Positions 43,818-52,285 are shown, counted from the first letter of the stretch. The stretch: DNA of 64,000 nucleotides from Exobacillus caeni (GCF_005747095.1 NZ_SWLG01000009.1:1-64000), one strand, 5' to 3'. Numbers and translations: made by a program. The notes: a model not told the origin generated them from the letters alone.

Positions 43818-44159
43818 TTACCAGCCGGATGCTTGATCTTGATCCGTGCAGAAAACAAAGACTTTTCCTTTGTCCATTTCCGATTCATAACGCTCAGCTT
43901 CTGATTCAGAAAGGCCGAGCTCTTCCATTTTCTTGCGAAGCTCGTCTCCTTTTTTCTCAAACATTGTTCCGACTGATTCAAGGCCAAGCTCTTTCATTCC
44001 TACCGTGTTAGCCTCGGCTTCATCAGCTAAACGATCTGTCCGGTCCTGATCATGAGACATGATATATATATTCTCTTTATCAACACCGCGATCTTTTAGC
44101 GCTTCAACGTCCTGTTTTAGCGTTTCAGTATCTTGATATTCTCGAACTAAAGGTTTCAT
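43818..44159 (-). CDS. general stress protein (YflT/GSP17M type)
   Basis: About 113 residues. VREYQDTETLKQDVEALKDRGVDKENIYIMSHD is the typical start of the general-stress domain, and the tail ends in KVFVFCTDQDQ. In bacilli these small proteins are induced by sigma-B under heat, salt or ethanol; their function is unknown. The start at 44159 follows AAAAGGAGGCG; nine upstream codons are open but are mostly basic and lack a site. A sigma-B-like promoter lies upstream. Confidence 0.82.
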   Translation of the reverse strand: MKPLVREYQDTETLKQDVEALKDRGVDKENIYIMSHDQDRTDRLADEAEANTVGMKELGLESVGTMFEKKGDELRKKMEELGLSESEAERYESEMDKGKVFVFCTDQDQASGW

Positions 44160-44192
44160 TAAATAACGCCTCCTTTTTTTGTTCACAGGTAC

Positions 44193-44220
44193 TATTCCAC
44201 GTTTTGCCTACGGGTTAAAC
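44193..44220 (-). promoter_or_regulatory. probable sigma-B promoter of the general stress gene
   Basis: On the minus strand GTTTAA (44215-44220) is followed after about 15 bases by TGGAATA (ending 44193). The -35 box is perfect for sigma-B; the -10 differs at one base from GGGAAT. It lies 34 bases from the start codon. Confidence 0.5.
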
Positions 44221-44462
44221 TTTTAGCGGGATATTTGAGTAAATCGTGCTAAAATGGTGGAATTTAGAAATTGTGTAAAATAGGAGAGGAAAAGAAAGGG
44301 TAGAGATGAAGAAGAAACGGACTTTAAAGAACAAAAAAGATGGAGCGTTTGCCCCATCTTTTGTTACCGTATAGGAGATTGTTCGGAGCGGCTAAAAAGT
44401 TTAAACCGCAACTAAGCCTCTGTTTTCCTTTCCTTTAAGGCTTGCCGATCTGTGAGTTTTCT

Positions 44463-45308
44463 CTATCTGAAATTCCGGTCCATCTGCCTTGTCTCCTGGT
44501 CAACAACTTCCTCCAATTCATTCTCACGCCGCTCTTCCTGAGGTGATTCCTCTTTTGTCCCGGATAAAAACCAGCCTGCGATTGCTATCAAAGCAAAGAC
44601 GCTCCAGAAGATAATTTTCCATGCTTTTGACTCTGGAAAGTGCTCATCAAGATAGCCCAGGGCAGGATGCGCAAGAGTGAATATCGCAAGCTTAACGCCG
44701 ACCCAGCCAACAATAAGAAATGCCGCAGTCTCGAGCCCTGGCTTTCTATGAAGCAACCGTACAAACCAGTTTGCTGCAAAACGCATGATGATCAGTCCGA
44801 TTATTCCGCCTAAAAGAACAACAGTGAATTGACCGCCGTCCATACCGCCAATTTTCATCCAGCCGCTCTCAGGAAGCGTCAAAGCAAGGGCAACCGCTGC
44901 TAAAATCGAATCAACCGCAAAGGCGATGTCGGCCAGCTCCACTTTGAAAACAGTTGTCCAGAAGCCATGTCCCTTTTCATTCTTCTGTTTTTCTCTATCG
45001 GGTTCTTCTTTCTTTTTATGAAGGAAAAACTTTCTTACAATATGATTTGACGCCAGGAACAACAGGTAGATGGCACCGATCGCCTGCACCTGCCATACGT
45101 CGACTAAAAAAGAAATCGCAAACAACGAACCGAAGCGAAATACGAAAGCTCCCCCGAGTCCATAAAATAATGCTTTTTTACGTTTTTCCGGCGGAAGGTG
45201 CTTTACCATTACCGCCATGACAAGCGCGTTATCCGCTGCCAAAATCCCTTCAAGACCGATCAGAACCAAAAGTACCCAGCCGTATTCTGCCAAAAGAGCC
45301 AAGTCCAT
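44463..45308 (-). CDS. ykoY: TerC-family membrane protein, manganese-riboswitch controlled (YkoY/MeeY type)
   Basis: 281 residues with about seven hydrophobic segments. EGILAADNALVMAVMV near residue 20 and KVELADIAFAVDSILAAVAL near residue 122 hold the paired acidic motifs of TerC proteins. A yybP-ykoY manganese riboswitch lies directly upstream. Together these point to the YkoY/MeeY branch, which in B. subtilis helps to move manganese out across the membrane and metallate exoenzymes. A charged tail of about 35 residues follows the last helix. GGAGGG precedes the ATG. Confidence 0.9.
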   Translation of the reverse strand: MDLALLAEYGWVLLVLIGLEGILAADNALVMAVMVKHLPPEKRKKALFYGLGGAFVFRFGSLFAISFLVDVWQVQAIGAIYLLFLASNHIVRKFFLHKKKEEPDREKQKNEKGHGFWTTVFKVELADIAFAVDSILAAVALALTLPESGWMKIGGMDGGQFTVVLLGGIIGLIIMRFAANWFVRLLHRKPGLETAAFLIVGWVGVKLAIFTLAHPALGYLDEHFPESKAWKIIFWSVFALIAIAGWFLSGTKEESPQEERRENELEEVVDQETRQMDRNFR

Positions 45309-45346
45309 GAATAAGACCCTCCTTTAAAGTAGTTAACCTAAAATAG

Positions 45347-45376
45347 AAAAGACCTTACCACGAATGGCAAGGTCAA
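45347..45376 (-). terminator. second terminator in the riboswitch leader
   Basis: On the minus strand GACCTTGCC..GGTAAGGTC forms a stem followed by TTTTCTATTTT. It is similar in stem sequence to the first terminator just upstream, so the leader has two terminators in tandem. Confidence 0.7.
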
Positions 45377-45384
45377 AATTTCCA

Positions 45385-45425
45385 TCAAAAAAGACCTTTA
45401 CCATTCGATCGAAGGCAAAGGTCTT
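45385..45425 (-). terminator. first terminator (expression platform) of the manganese riboswitch
   Basis: On the minus strand AAGACCTTTGCC pairs with GGTAAAGGTCTT, followed by six T residues. The 5' arm also forms the last part of the aptamer (AGCAAGACCTTT), so metal binding can prevent this terminator. Confidence 0.8.
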
Positions 45426-45506
45426 GCTAACAACGTACGTTGCCAACAAAGCCGAGGATGAGGTATCCTGGAATGACGACTTTGCTGTACAGCTACTCCC
45501 CTTTGG
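45421..45506 (-). ncRNA. yybP-ykoY manganese riboswitch
   Basis: On the minus strand the leader starts AAAGGGGAGTAGCTGTACAG and continues with AAAGTCGTC, a CCTCATCCTC-type arm, CGGCTTTGTTGGCAACG and TTAGCAAGACC. These match the conserved segments of the yybP-ykoY class, including the two L-loop segments that form the Mn2+ site. In this class Mn2+ turns on the downstream gene, here a TerC exporter, which is the expected partner. Confidence 0.92.
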
Positions 45507-45584
45507 AGAACTATTTGGTTAAATTAAATATACCATGGTTTGAGGGGGAGTCAATATGTTTTTTTGCAAAGGGCTTTGATAAGC

Positions 45585-45745
45585 ATTTCTGCTCTCCCGG
45601 GCGGCTCTTAGTGAATCAAGCTTCTTACATGCGAGCATGACGCAGCTTGCTCCACTAAGAGCCTTGTCGCTACGCTCTTACGAAATAGATGGTTTGGTCA
45701 TCTGTTTTTTAGGGAGAGCAGAGATGTGTTGCTTTGTGGTCTTAT
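45585..45745 (+). repeat. long-hairpin repeat (family H), copy 2
   Basis: The loop CTTACATGCGAGCATGACG is identical to the copy at 29011. The stem (45603-45622 with 45644-45663) is unrelated in sequence yet pairs in about 17 of 20 positions. CCTTGTCGCTACGCTCTTA and GGGAGAGCAGAG...GTGGTCTTA follow as in copy 1. An outer GCTCTCCC/GGGAGAGC stem encloses everything. Confidence 0.75.
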
Positions 45746-45779
45746 TAAAATATTTTCAAAAAGGTTAGGTACTTAAAAG

Positions 45780-46328
45780 TTAATCAGTTACTTGCTCTAG
45801 TTCGCCGTTTTCCGGGTTGATGACGAGGCCGTGGACTGTAGCGTATTTAGGTAAGAGTGGATGGTTTCTTATTCTGTCTACGCTCAGGCGGACGCCTTCG
45901 GTGACGTCTTCGGCACCTTGAAGCCAGTTTTTCAGGTCGATTCCAGCATGCTCAAGTGTGTCGACGACTTCATCTGATACTTCCTTGCGCATTTTTTCTA
46001 ACACTTGATCTGGCTGGACTGCACAGCTGCCGCAGTCGTGGTGCCCGACAACCCATATTTCTTCAGCTTGAAGTTCATATACACCGACAAGAAGGCTTCT
46101 CATAATGCTTCCGAATGGATGGGAAACGAGTGCGCCAGCGTTTTTCACAATTTTGATGTCGCCATTTTTAAAGTTCATCGCCTGTGGAAGCAATTCGACA
46201 AGCCTCGTATCCATGCAAGCAAGAATGACAATATTTTTATCCGGGAATTTTGATGTTGTAAAAGCTTCGTATTCCTTATTTTCAACAAACTTCTTGTTAA
46301 AATCTAATACTTCTTGTAATCTTTCCAT
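45780..46328 (-). CDS. beta-carbonic anhydrase
   Basis: 182 residues, similar to B. subtilis YtiB. Zinc ligands Cys38 in ACMDTRL and His96/Cys99 in VGHHDCGSC are present, with the Asp40-Arg42 dyad of the active site. It interconverts CO2 and bicarbonate in the cytosol. GGGAGCG lies before the ATG on the minus strand. The gene stands alone, divergent from ywdI. Confidence 0.9.
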   Translation of the reverse strand: MERLQEVLDFNKKFVENKEYEAFTTSKFPDKNIVILACMDTRLVELLPQAMNFKNGDIKIVKNAGALVSHPFGSIMRSLLVGVYELQAEEIWVVGHHDCGSCAVQPDQVLEKMRKEVSDEVVDTLEHAGIDLKNWLQGAEDVTEGVRLSVDRIRNHPLLPKYATVHGLVINPENGELEQVTD

Positions 46329-46428
46329 TGTCTTTTCGCTCCCTCATGAAATTTTGGTTAGTTTTATTTTATAATAAGAGAAGACAAGTTTAAAGAAGAG
46401 TGACCCGATTAGAAAGGAGTTCCAATAA

Positions 46429-46713
46429 ATGAGAGAAATACCGGTTTCATCAATCGTTGAAAAAATGGCTAAGAAAATGCGACGAGTCGAGTTTAACATA
46501 GAAGAAAATGATGCAGATGTGAACGGGATTCGAGAAGATATCAGTGCCATTAAAGCGTACTGTGAAATCCTTCTGGAATCAGAAGGGGCAAAACCAAAGC
46601 CTGCTCCGTTCAAACAATCTGCTCCTGTCCAGAATCAGATGAAGCAACAGCCTTTAAAGTCTGAGCGCTTAAAAGAGGAAGATGGCAACGGAGATTCCAT
46701 ATTTGATTTTTAG
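46429..46713 (+). CDS. ywdI: YwdI-family protein (DUF5327)
   Basis: 94 residues. The first 55 residues form a helical region (IVEKMAKKMRRVEFNIEEND, then ISAIKAYCEILLES) followed by a Pro/Gln/Lys-rich tail ending IFDF. This matches the small YwdI proteins of bacilli. Function unknown. AAAGGAGTTCC precedes the ATG, and a terminator follows at 46717. Confidence 0.75.
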   Translation: MREIPVSSIVEKMAKKMRRVEFNIEENDADVNGIREDISAIKAYCEILLESEGAKPKPAPFKQSAPVQNQMKQQPLKSERLKEEDGNGDSIFDF

Positions 46714-46716
46714 CTA

Positions 46717-46742
46717 ACGGCCGCGAAATGCGGTCTTTTTTT
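46717..46742 (+). terminator. terminator after ywdI
   Basis: GGCCGC pairs with GCGGTC around GAAAT, followed by seven T residues. Confidence 0.7.
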
Positions 46743-46896
46743 ACTCAAAGAAAAATATAAATTTGCAGCTAGATGGCAAATGTATGCAACTAGCTCCTTT
46801 TTCTCCATCTATAAGCGAGTTTCCTTTAACAAGGTTACAGAAAAGAATTGACGGGAAAACATCTTAGAAGGCTAAAAAGTTAAAGGGAGGCATATC

Positions 46897-47628
46897 ATGA
46901 GCTGGCTGCCATTTATATTTGCATTGTTTCTCGTTGTTGTCCATCTCCTTGCTCAATATATTCATGTTATCGATTCCATTTCAAAAAAACGCGTATTATC
47001 CATAGCCGGCGGTGTCTCGGTCGCATATGTTTTTATTCATATTCTGCCAGAATTTAAACATCACCAGGAAGCGATCGAACAACAGGCGGAATGGCTTTCT
47101 TTTTTAGAGCATCATGTTTATATGACCTCGATGCTTGGTTTAATCATTTTTTATGGATTGGAAAAAGCAGTGAAACATTCCAAGAAAAAATATAAAGAGG
47201 AATATGGCGAAAATAAACCGAGCCCTGGTGCTTTCTGGGTACATATGAGTTCTTTTTTCGTCTATAATGCGTTGATCGGATACCTGCTTGTTCATCGTGA
47301 AGGAGAAGGAGGCTGGGTTAATCTCCTGCTCTATTCGATCGCCATGGGCTTGCACTTTTTTGTAGTGGATTACAGTTTAAGAACACATCATAAAGACAGG
47401 TACACAAACAAAGGAAGGTGGATTTTGTCGATTGCGCTTTTAGTTGGATGGGGAGTAGGTGCGTTAACCGAAATTCCTGATCCGATGCTTGCTTTATTAT
47501 TTGCCTTTTTATCCGGGGCTATTATTCTTAATGTACTGAAGGAAGAGCTTCCTGAAGAACGCCAGAGCAGTTACTGGTCATTTGCGCTGGGAGCTGCCGG
47601 CTACATGATTTTACTTATTGCAGTCTAA
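46897..47628 (+). CDS. ZIP-like membrane protein
   Basis: 243 residues with about seven hydrophobic segments. VAYVFIHILPEFKHH near residue 48 and GAIILNVLKEELPEE near residue 210 resemble the metal-site helices of ZIP metal transporters (His and Glu inside a membrane helix). A basic, charged loop separates helices 3 and 4. This suggests divalent metal transport, but the similarity is partial. AGGGAGGC precedes the ATG. Confidence 0.65.
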   Translation: MSWLPFIFALFLVVVHLLAQYIHVIDSISKKRVLSIAGGVSVAYVFIHILPEFKHHQEAIEQQAEWLSFLEHHVYMTSMLGLIIFYGLEKAVKHSKKKYKEEYGENKPSPGAFWVHMSSFFVYNALIGYLLVHREGEGGWVNLLLYSIAMGLHFFVVDYSLRTHHKDRYTNKGRWILSIALLVGWGVGALTEIPDPMLALLFAFLSGAIILNVLKEELPEERQSSYWSFALGAAGYMILLIAV

Positions 47629-47703
47629 CACGAGATGTAATTGTTGCCATAATAAAGTAAGACATTCTGGGACAACCTTGTACATAAGAAAGGAGGTCCG
47701 AGA

Positions 47704-47988
47704 ATGCCTGAACAAACGCCATTTTTTCCAAATTACGGCGCATTTGATAGTCATTTGAAGCTCAACCATGACACATATAACGTTTATATTAACGATGAAT
47801 ATATAGGAAACAAAATGCTTTTCAGTCAAAATGAAACGATGGATGATATGGAAGACCATCTTCGAACAAGTGGATTTTACAACTTCCAGGCCGAACTCGA
47901 AGGCGACCATTACCGGATTCAAACACTCGATGAAGATGAATCAGATGAAATTAAATTTGAAGCAAAGCACTACTTGAGCCTGCGTTAG
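47704..47988 (+). CDS. hypothetical protein, 94 aa
   Basis: A small acidic soluble protein (FPNYGAFDSHLKLNHDTYNV, and DEDESDEIKFEAKHYLSLR at the end). I do not recognise it. AGAAAGGAGGTCC before the ATG is nearly a perfect ribosome site, which supports expression. It converges on pxpC with two bases between the stop codons, so their transcripts overlap unless termination lies inside the genes. Confidence 0.7.
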   Translation: MPEQTPFFPNYGAFDSHLKLNHDTYNVYINDEYIGNKMLFSQNETMDDMEDHLRTSGFYNFQAELEGDHYRIQTLDEDESDEIKFEAKHYLSLR

Positions 47989-47990
47989 CG

Positions 47991-48932
47991 TTAATATACG
48001 CCTGCCCGAACCGCTATCTGGCTGAGTTCCTGCTCGATTTCAAGAACAGATGCCTTAGCCTCCTCAACGGTTGCTTCTTTAAAGCGAATCTTCCCGCCGG
48101 GTGGGAGCTGGGCAAGCTTTGAAATATCTGATGAGATGACAGTACCGATTCTGGTATAGCCTCCTGTTGTCTGCCGGTCTGCCATCAAAATAATCGGCTG
48201 TCCGCTTGCGGGGATCTGAATGCCCCCTAAAGGGATTGCATCTGAGTATATATCAGCATTGCTTTTATGCTCAATTTTAGGTGAATCAAGACGATAGCCC
48301 ATACGGTCAGACTGCGCGGATACGGTATGGACAGAAGTAAAGAAAGTATGGATCGCTTCATCTGTAAAATAATCTTGATGGGGACCTAATACGACATGTA
48401 TCTCAACTTCTTTTTTATAATCAGGAATCTCGGATGAAACAAGCCCGATTCCTGCCTTTCCTGTTGTCTCAAATCCTTCAATTCTGTCTTCCTTTTTTAA
48501 AGCCTTTCCGATTCCTGCCTTTTCATAGGTTGATTTGCTTCCCATTGTGATAGGAACATCAAATCCTCCTGCAACGGTGATATATGCTCGTATTCCTTTT
48601 TTTGGAGCTCCAAAAGAAAGCACGTCACCTTTTGCTACTTCGAATGATTTCCACATCGGTGCTGGTTCGCCGTTCAGTGTTGGAGATAAGTCAGCGCCAG
48701 TTATAGCAATTTGAAAGGTGGATTGGATTTCAAGCTCCGGCCCTTTTAAAGTGACTTCGATTCCCGCTTCGTTTCGTTCATTCCCAACTAAAAGATTGCC
48801 GACCTGAAGTGCATAAGAATCCATCGCTCCTGAGACCACAACGCCATACTGCTGATATCCCCAGCGCCCAAGATCCTGAAAACTCGAATAAACACCTGGC
48901 TTTTTCACAAAAAATAAAGGCTTATTCTTCAC
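47991..48932 (-). CDS. pxpC: 5-oxoprolinase subunit C (KipA/PxpC)
   Basis: 313 residues of the biotin-dependent-carboxylase-like (KipA) family. FVKKPGVYSSFQDLGRWGYQQYGVVVSGAMD at the start and LMADRQTTGGYTRIGTVISSD near residue 250 are its signatures. With PxpA and PxpB it forms the prokaryotic ATP-dependent 5-oxoprolinase, turning 5-oxoproline into glutamate; the relative in B. subtilis also affects sporulation kinase. Its start overlaps pxpA by four bases. Last gene of pxpBAC. Confidence 0.92.
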   Translation of the reverse strand: MKNKPLFFVKKPGVYSSFQDLGRWGYQQYGVVVSGAMDSYALQVGNLLVGNERNEAGIEVTLKGPELEIQSTFQIAITGADLSPTLNGEPAPMWKSFEVAKGDVLSFGAPKKGIRAYITVAGGFDVPITMGSKSTYEKAGIGKALKKEDRIEGFETTGKAGIGLVSSEIPDYKKEVEIHVVLGPHQDYFTDEAIHTFFTSVHTVSAQSDRMGYRLDSPKIEHKSNADIYSDAIPLGGIQIPASGQPIILMADRQTTGGYTRIGTVISSDISKLAQLPPGGKIRFKEATVEEAKASVLEIEQELSQIAVRAGVY

Positions 48933-49699
48933 AGGCTGGCACCCACCTTCTGTACCGTGATGCTTTCCTCTTTAAAACGGTCTCGAAGCGCTTCAACGAA
49001 CTGGAGGGCAGAAGGACTGTCACCATGCACGCATACGGTATCCACTTTTATTTCAATCTGCGAACCATCTACGGCAGTGACTTTGTTATCCTGCACCATC
49101 GACAGCACCTGTTTAATCGCCGTTTCTTCATCATGAATCACGGCATTTTCCTCGCTTCTCGGCGTTAAAGTGCCATCAGGCTGATATGTGCGGTCGGCAA
49201 ATACCTCGGATGCCGATCTAATGCCGACTTCTTCTGCAGCATTGATTAGCTCACTGTTTGCAAGGCCAAAGAGAATAAGATCAGGGTCAAAGTCTTTAAC
49301 AGTCCTGGCAATTGCTCTAGCGATGGAAAAATCTTTTGCGGCCATGTTGTAAAGTGCGCCATGCGCTTTCACATGCTGCATCTCTACATTTTCTACCCTG
49401 CAAAAACCATGTAGTGCTCCGATTTGATAAAGGACCATTTGATAAACTTCCTCAGGGGTTACAGTCAGCGCACGGCGTCCGAATCCCATCATGTCAGGAA
49501 ATCCTGGGTGTGCTCCGATTCCAACATTGTTCTCTTTTGCCCATTTTACTGTTTTTTGCATGATACTGGGGTCGCCGGCATGGTAACCGCACGCAACATT
49601 TGCAGAAGAAACGATTTTCAGAACATCTTCATCTCGTCCGATCTTATAAGCTCCAAAGCTTTCTCCAAGATCACTGTTTAAATCGATCGTTAAGCTCAT
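48929..49699 (-). CDS. pxpA: 5-oxoprolinase subunit A (LamB/YcsF family, PxpA)
   Basis: 256 residues. IDLNSDLGESFGAYKIGRDEDVLKIVSSANVACGYHAGD at the start and the VCVHGDSPSALQFVEALR end are the LamB/YcsF family signatures. It is the catalytic partner in 5-oxoproline hydrolysis. Overlaps both neighbours by four bases (ATGA junctions), which fixes one co-translated unit: pxpB-pxpA-pxpC. Confidence 0.93.
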   Translation of the reverse strand: MSLTIDLNSDLGESFGAYKIGRDEDVLKIVSSANVACGYHAGDPSIMQKTVKWAKENNVGIGAHPGFPDMMGFGRRALTVTPEEVYQMVLYQIGALHGFCRVENVEMQHVKAHGALYNMAAKDFSIARAIARTVKDFDPDLILFGLANSELINAAEEVGIRSASEVFADRTYQPDGTLTPRSEENAVIHDEETAIKQVLSMVQDNKVTAVDGSQIEIKVDTVCVHGDSPSALQFVEALRDRFKEESITVQKVGASL

Positions 49700-50427
49700 C
49701 CTTTCATCTCCTCTCGCTTTACGTGATAAGTTCCCTGTTTCACTGCTTCTTCTATTTCAGCAAATTCCTCTTCATTTATAGCTTTGAAACGCAAGTAATC
49801 ACCTGGTTTATAGAGAAATGGTTGTTCATTATCTGGCTGGAACAATTTTAAAGGTGTTCGTCCGATAATGTTCCATCCGCCGGGGGATTGGAACGGATAA
49901 ATTCCTGTCTGGTCACCGGCAATGCCTACAGATCCAGCTTCTACACGAGCTTTCGGATTTTCATGGCGGGGAGTCGCAATCTTTTTATCAAGTCCGCCAA
50001 GATACGGGAACCCTGGCATGAAGCCCATCATGTAGATTAGATAGTCTTTTTGGGTATGTAAGGTAATTACTTCTTCTATAGATAGGTTATTTTTGTTTGC
50101 AACAAGTGCTATATCAGGTCCATATTCGTTTCCGTAAAGAGTTGGAATTGTGACTACATATGATGGTGAGAGCTTATCCTTACTTTCCTGCTGATCGAGC
50201 ATTTCTTCTAGTTGTTGTTTTAAAGTGTCATAAGAAAGGTTCCAGGGTTCATAAAAAACGGTTAATGCCTTGTATGATGGAACTGATTCGATAATTCCGG
50301 TTATTTTTTTGCCTTCAAGTCCTTTACAAATCGAGCTGATTGTCCGATTTAATAAGGGGGAAGGTTCTTCCTTGAAAAATAGCTGTATAGCTGAATCACC
50401 CAGTGGCTGGAACGAATAATTATCCAA
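49696..50427 (-). CDS. pxpB: 5-oxoprolinase subunit B (KipI/PxpB)
   Basis: 243 residues. The segment LIYMMGFMPGFPYLGGLDKKI near residue 132 and PGGWNIIGRTPLKLF near residue 183 are KipI-family signatures. In B. subtilis KipI also inhibits the sporulation kinase KinA; with PxpA and PxpC it forms 5-oxoprolinase. AAGAGGTGATCG precedes the ATG. First gene of the operon; no KipR-like regulator lies nearby. It diverges from fliW with a 125-base gap. Confidence 0.92.
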   Translation of the reverse strand: MDNYSFQPLGDSAIQLFFKEEPSPLLNRTISSICKGLEGKKITGIIESVPSYKALTVFYEPWNLSYDTLKQQLEEMLDQQESKDKLSPSYVVTIPTLYGNEYGPDIALVANKNNLSIEEVITLHTQKDYLIYMMGFMPGFPYLGGLDKKIATPRHENPKARVEAGSVGIAGDQTGIYPFQSPGGWNIIGRTPLKLFQPDNEQPFLYKPGDYLRFKAINEEEFAEIEEAVKQGTYHVKREEMKG

Positions 50428-50552
50428 TCGATCACCTCTTTTTTAAATAGAAATATTCAGTCAACTGTGTTTATTATAAGTATAAGGAAAAAATACGATC
50501 CAACAAAACGATAGAGCTTTAATTGAAATATGTCTATTAAAGGAGAAACTTG

Positions 50553-51014
50553 ATGAAAATACAAACAACCCGTTTTGGGGAACTTGAGATTACTGAACAA
50601 AGCTTCATTATTTTTCCCAATGGGATACCAGGCCTTGAACAAGAAAAGGAATATGTCCTATTACCCGCAGACAACAATGATGAAACGCCATTTTTCTTTA
50701 TGCAGTCTGTTACAAATGAAAATTTATGTTTCTTTCTATTAGACCCATTTTCTTTCTTTCATGATTATGACGTGAAGATAGACGATGGTACTATCGAAAA
50801 GCTGGAAATCAATGAAGAAAAAGATGTGTTGGTGTTCACGATTGTTACTGCGAAGGGCTCCTTAAAAGAAGCAACAACTAACCTGAAAGCCCCAATTATA
50901 ATTAACAACACGAAAAAGTTAGGAAAACAGATTGTGTTGGATAACCAGGAATACATCATCAAGCAGCCCTTGTTTTCAGCAGAAAAAAACGCTGTATCGG
51001 CTGGCGGGGAGTAG
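50553..51014 (+). CDS. fliW: flagellar assembly factor FliW
   Basis: 153 residues. MKIQTTRFGELEITEQSFI, then FPNGIPGLEQEKEYVLLP, are the FliW signature. FliW binds flagellin and CsrA in turn: when flagellin is secreted, FliW is freed to inhibit CsrA, relieving repression of hag translation. I chose ATG 50553; a TTG directly before it is also possible, both after AAAGGAG. The gene lies six bases before csrA. The classical fliW-csrA-hag order is kept. Confidence 0.93.
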   Translation: MKIQTTRFGELEITEQSFIIFPNGIPGLEQEKEYVLLPADNNDETPFFFMQSVTNENLCFFLLDPFSFFHDYDVKIDDGTIEKLEINEEKDVLVFTIVTAKGSLKEATTNLKAPIIINNTKKLGKQIVLDNQEYIIKQPLFSAEKNAVSAGGE

Positions 51015-51020
51015 AGTATT

Positions 51021-51257
51021 ATGTTAGTTCTTGCGAGGAAAAAAGGCGAATCGATCGTAATCAATGATGATATTGAGGTTAGGGTAGTTGCGATAGAAGG
51101 AGATACAGTGAAATTAGGAATCAGTGCACCGAAAAGCGTGGGTATACATCGGAAAGAAGTATACGAAGCGATTCAAGAGGAGAATAAATCGGCTTTAGAG
51201 ATTGATTTTGATCTAACAGAGCTAAATAACTTGAGCGGCAAGGGACAGGGAAAATAA
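51021..51257 (+). CDS. csrA: carbon storage regulator CsrA
   Basis: 78 residues starting [20 protein letters not shown], the typical first strands of Csr[27 protein letters not shown] follows. The homodimer binds GGA motifs in mRNA leaders, in bacilli the hag leader, and blocks translation when FliW is busy with flagellin. It is preceded by GGGGAG. The terminator overlaps the end of the gene. Confidence 0.95.
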   Translation: MLVLARKKGESIVINDDIEVRVVAIEGDTVKLGISAPKSVGIHRKEVYEAIQEENKSALEIDFDLTELNNLSGKGQGK

Positions 51258-51274
51258 CCTGTCTCTTTTTTTAT
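51239..51274 (+). terminator. terminator after csrA
   Basis: AAGGGACAGG pairs with CCTGTCTCTT around GAAAATAA, followed by T residues. It separates csrA from the hag promoter. Confidence 0.8.
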
Positions 51275-51293
51275 GGATTTTTTAAAAAAGTAC

Positions 51294-51320
51294 TAAACAA
51301 GTCAAAATCAAAACCGATAA
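51294..51320 (+). promoter_or_regulatory. sigma-D promoter of hag
   Basis: TAAA (51294-51297), 15 bases, then ACCGATAA (51313-51320): a nearly perfect sigma-D (FliA) promoter. The leader between it and the hag ATG contains GGA motifs (for example in GAAAGGAAAACC and CATGGAGG near the ribosome site), fit for CsrA binding. Confidence 0.88.
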
Positions 51321-51388
51321 AAGAAATGAAAGGAAAACCAAACGGATGTGGTTTTTCTTAAAAAACAATACATGGAGGTAGATTTTTA

Positions 51389-52285
51389 ATGAGAATTAAT
51401 CACAATCTTGCAGCATTAAACACATTTAACAGAATGTCTGCAAACCAATCATTTGCGTCGAAAAGCATGGAGCGTTTATCTTCCGGACAACGGATTAACC
51501 GAGCTTCAGATGATGCTGCGGGACTCGCTATCTCTGAAAAAATGCGTTCACAGATTCGTGGCCTGAACCAGGCGGAGCGTAACGCTCAAGACTCCATTAG
51601 TTTACTTCAAACGGCTGAAGGCGGATTAAATGAAGTCCATTCTGTGCTTCAACGTATGCGTGAACTTGCAGTTCAAAGTGCGAACGATGGAAACACAGAT
51701 ACGGATCGTGCTAAACTTCAAGAAGAAGTCAATGAATTGGCGAAAGAAATTACTCGTATCTCTAATGATACAGAATTCAATAACAAGAAATTGTTAAACG
51801 GCTCTCAAGACTCTACCAATACAACAAATTTCACTGCAGCTACAGGTCTTACATTCCATATCGGAGCGAACTCTGGCCAAAACATCACAACTGATATCGG
51901 TTCGTTTGATGCATTCACATTAGGGGTTGATGATGCAGGCGGTGCTGTTGCTACTGATTCAGGTGGTGCTACAGCCACTGGGGGAATCAACATTTCTACG
52001 CAAACAACTGCAGATGCGGCTATCGATACAATCACAACGGCAATCGAAACTGTTTCGACAGCTCGTTCTTCCATCGGTGCGACACAAAATCGCTTGGAAC
52101 ATACGATTAATAACCTCAATACTTCAGCGGAAAACTTGACTGCTGCTGAATCTCGTATCAGGGATGTGGATATGGCGAAAGAGATGATGGAGTTCACTAA
52201 GAACAACATTCTTACTCAAGCATCACAGGCAATGTTAGCTCAATCAAATCAAATGCCTCAGGGAGTACTTCAACTTCTAAGGTAA
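51389..52285 (+). CDS. hag: flagellin Hag, complete in the unspliced message, interrupted at its 3' end by a group I intron
   Basis: 298 residues when read straight through. Conserved N-terminal domain (MRINHNLAALNTFNRMSANQ..) and C-terminal domain (ENLTAAESRIRDVDMAKEMM..) enclose a short variable centre. The straight reading ends MLAQSNQMPQGVLQLLR, a normal flagellin C-terminus, then TAA at 52283-52285. However, a group I intron core follows at once, and after it lies a second copy of the last 14 codons (52610-52654). If the intron is removed between 52240 and 52609 the product ends MLAQANQQPQGVLQLLR, equal in length. Controlled by sigma-D and probably CsrA. Main filament subunit, exported through the flagellar type III system. 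Confidence 0.93.
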   Translation: MRINHNLAALNTFNRMSANQSFASKSMERLSSGQRINRASDDAAGLAISEKMRSQIRGLNQAERNAQDSISLLQTAEGGLNEVHSVLQRMRELAVQSANDGNTDTDRAKLQEEVNELAKEITRISNDTEFNNKKLLNGSQDSTNTTNFTAATGLTFHIGANSGQNITTDIGSFDAFTLGVDDAGGAVATDSGGATATGGINISTQTTADAAIDTITTAIETVSTARSSIGATQNRLEHTINNLNTSAENLTAAESRIRDVDMAKEMMEFTKNNILTQASQAMLAQSNQMPQGVLQLLR

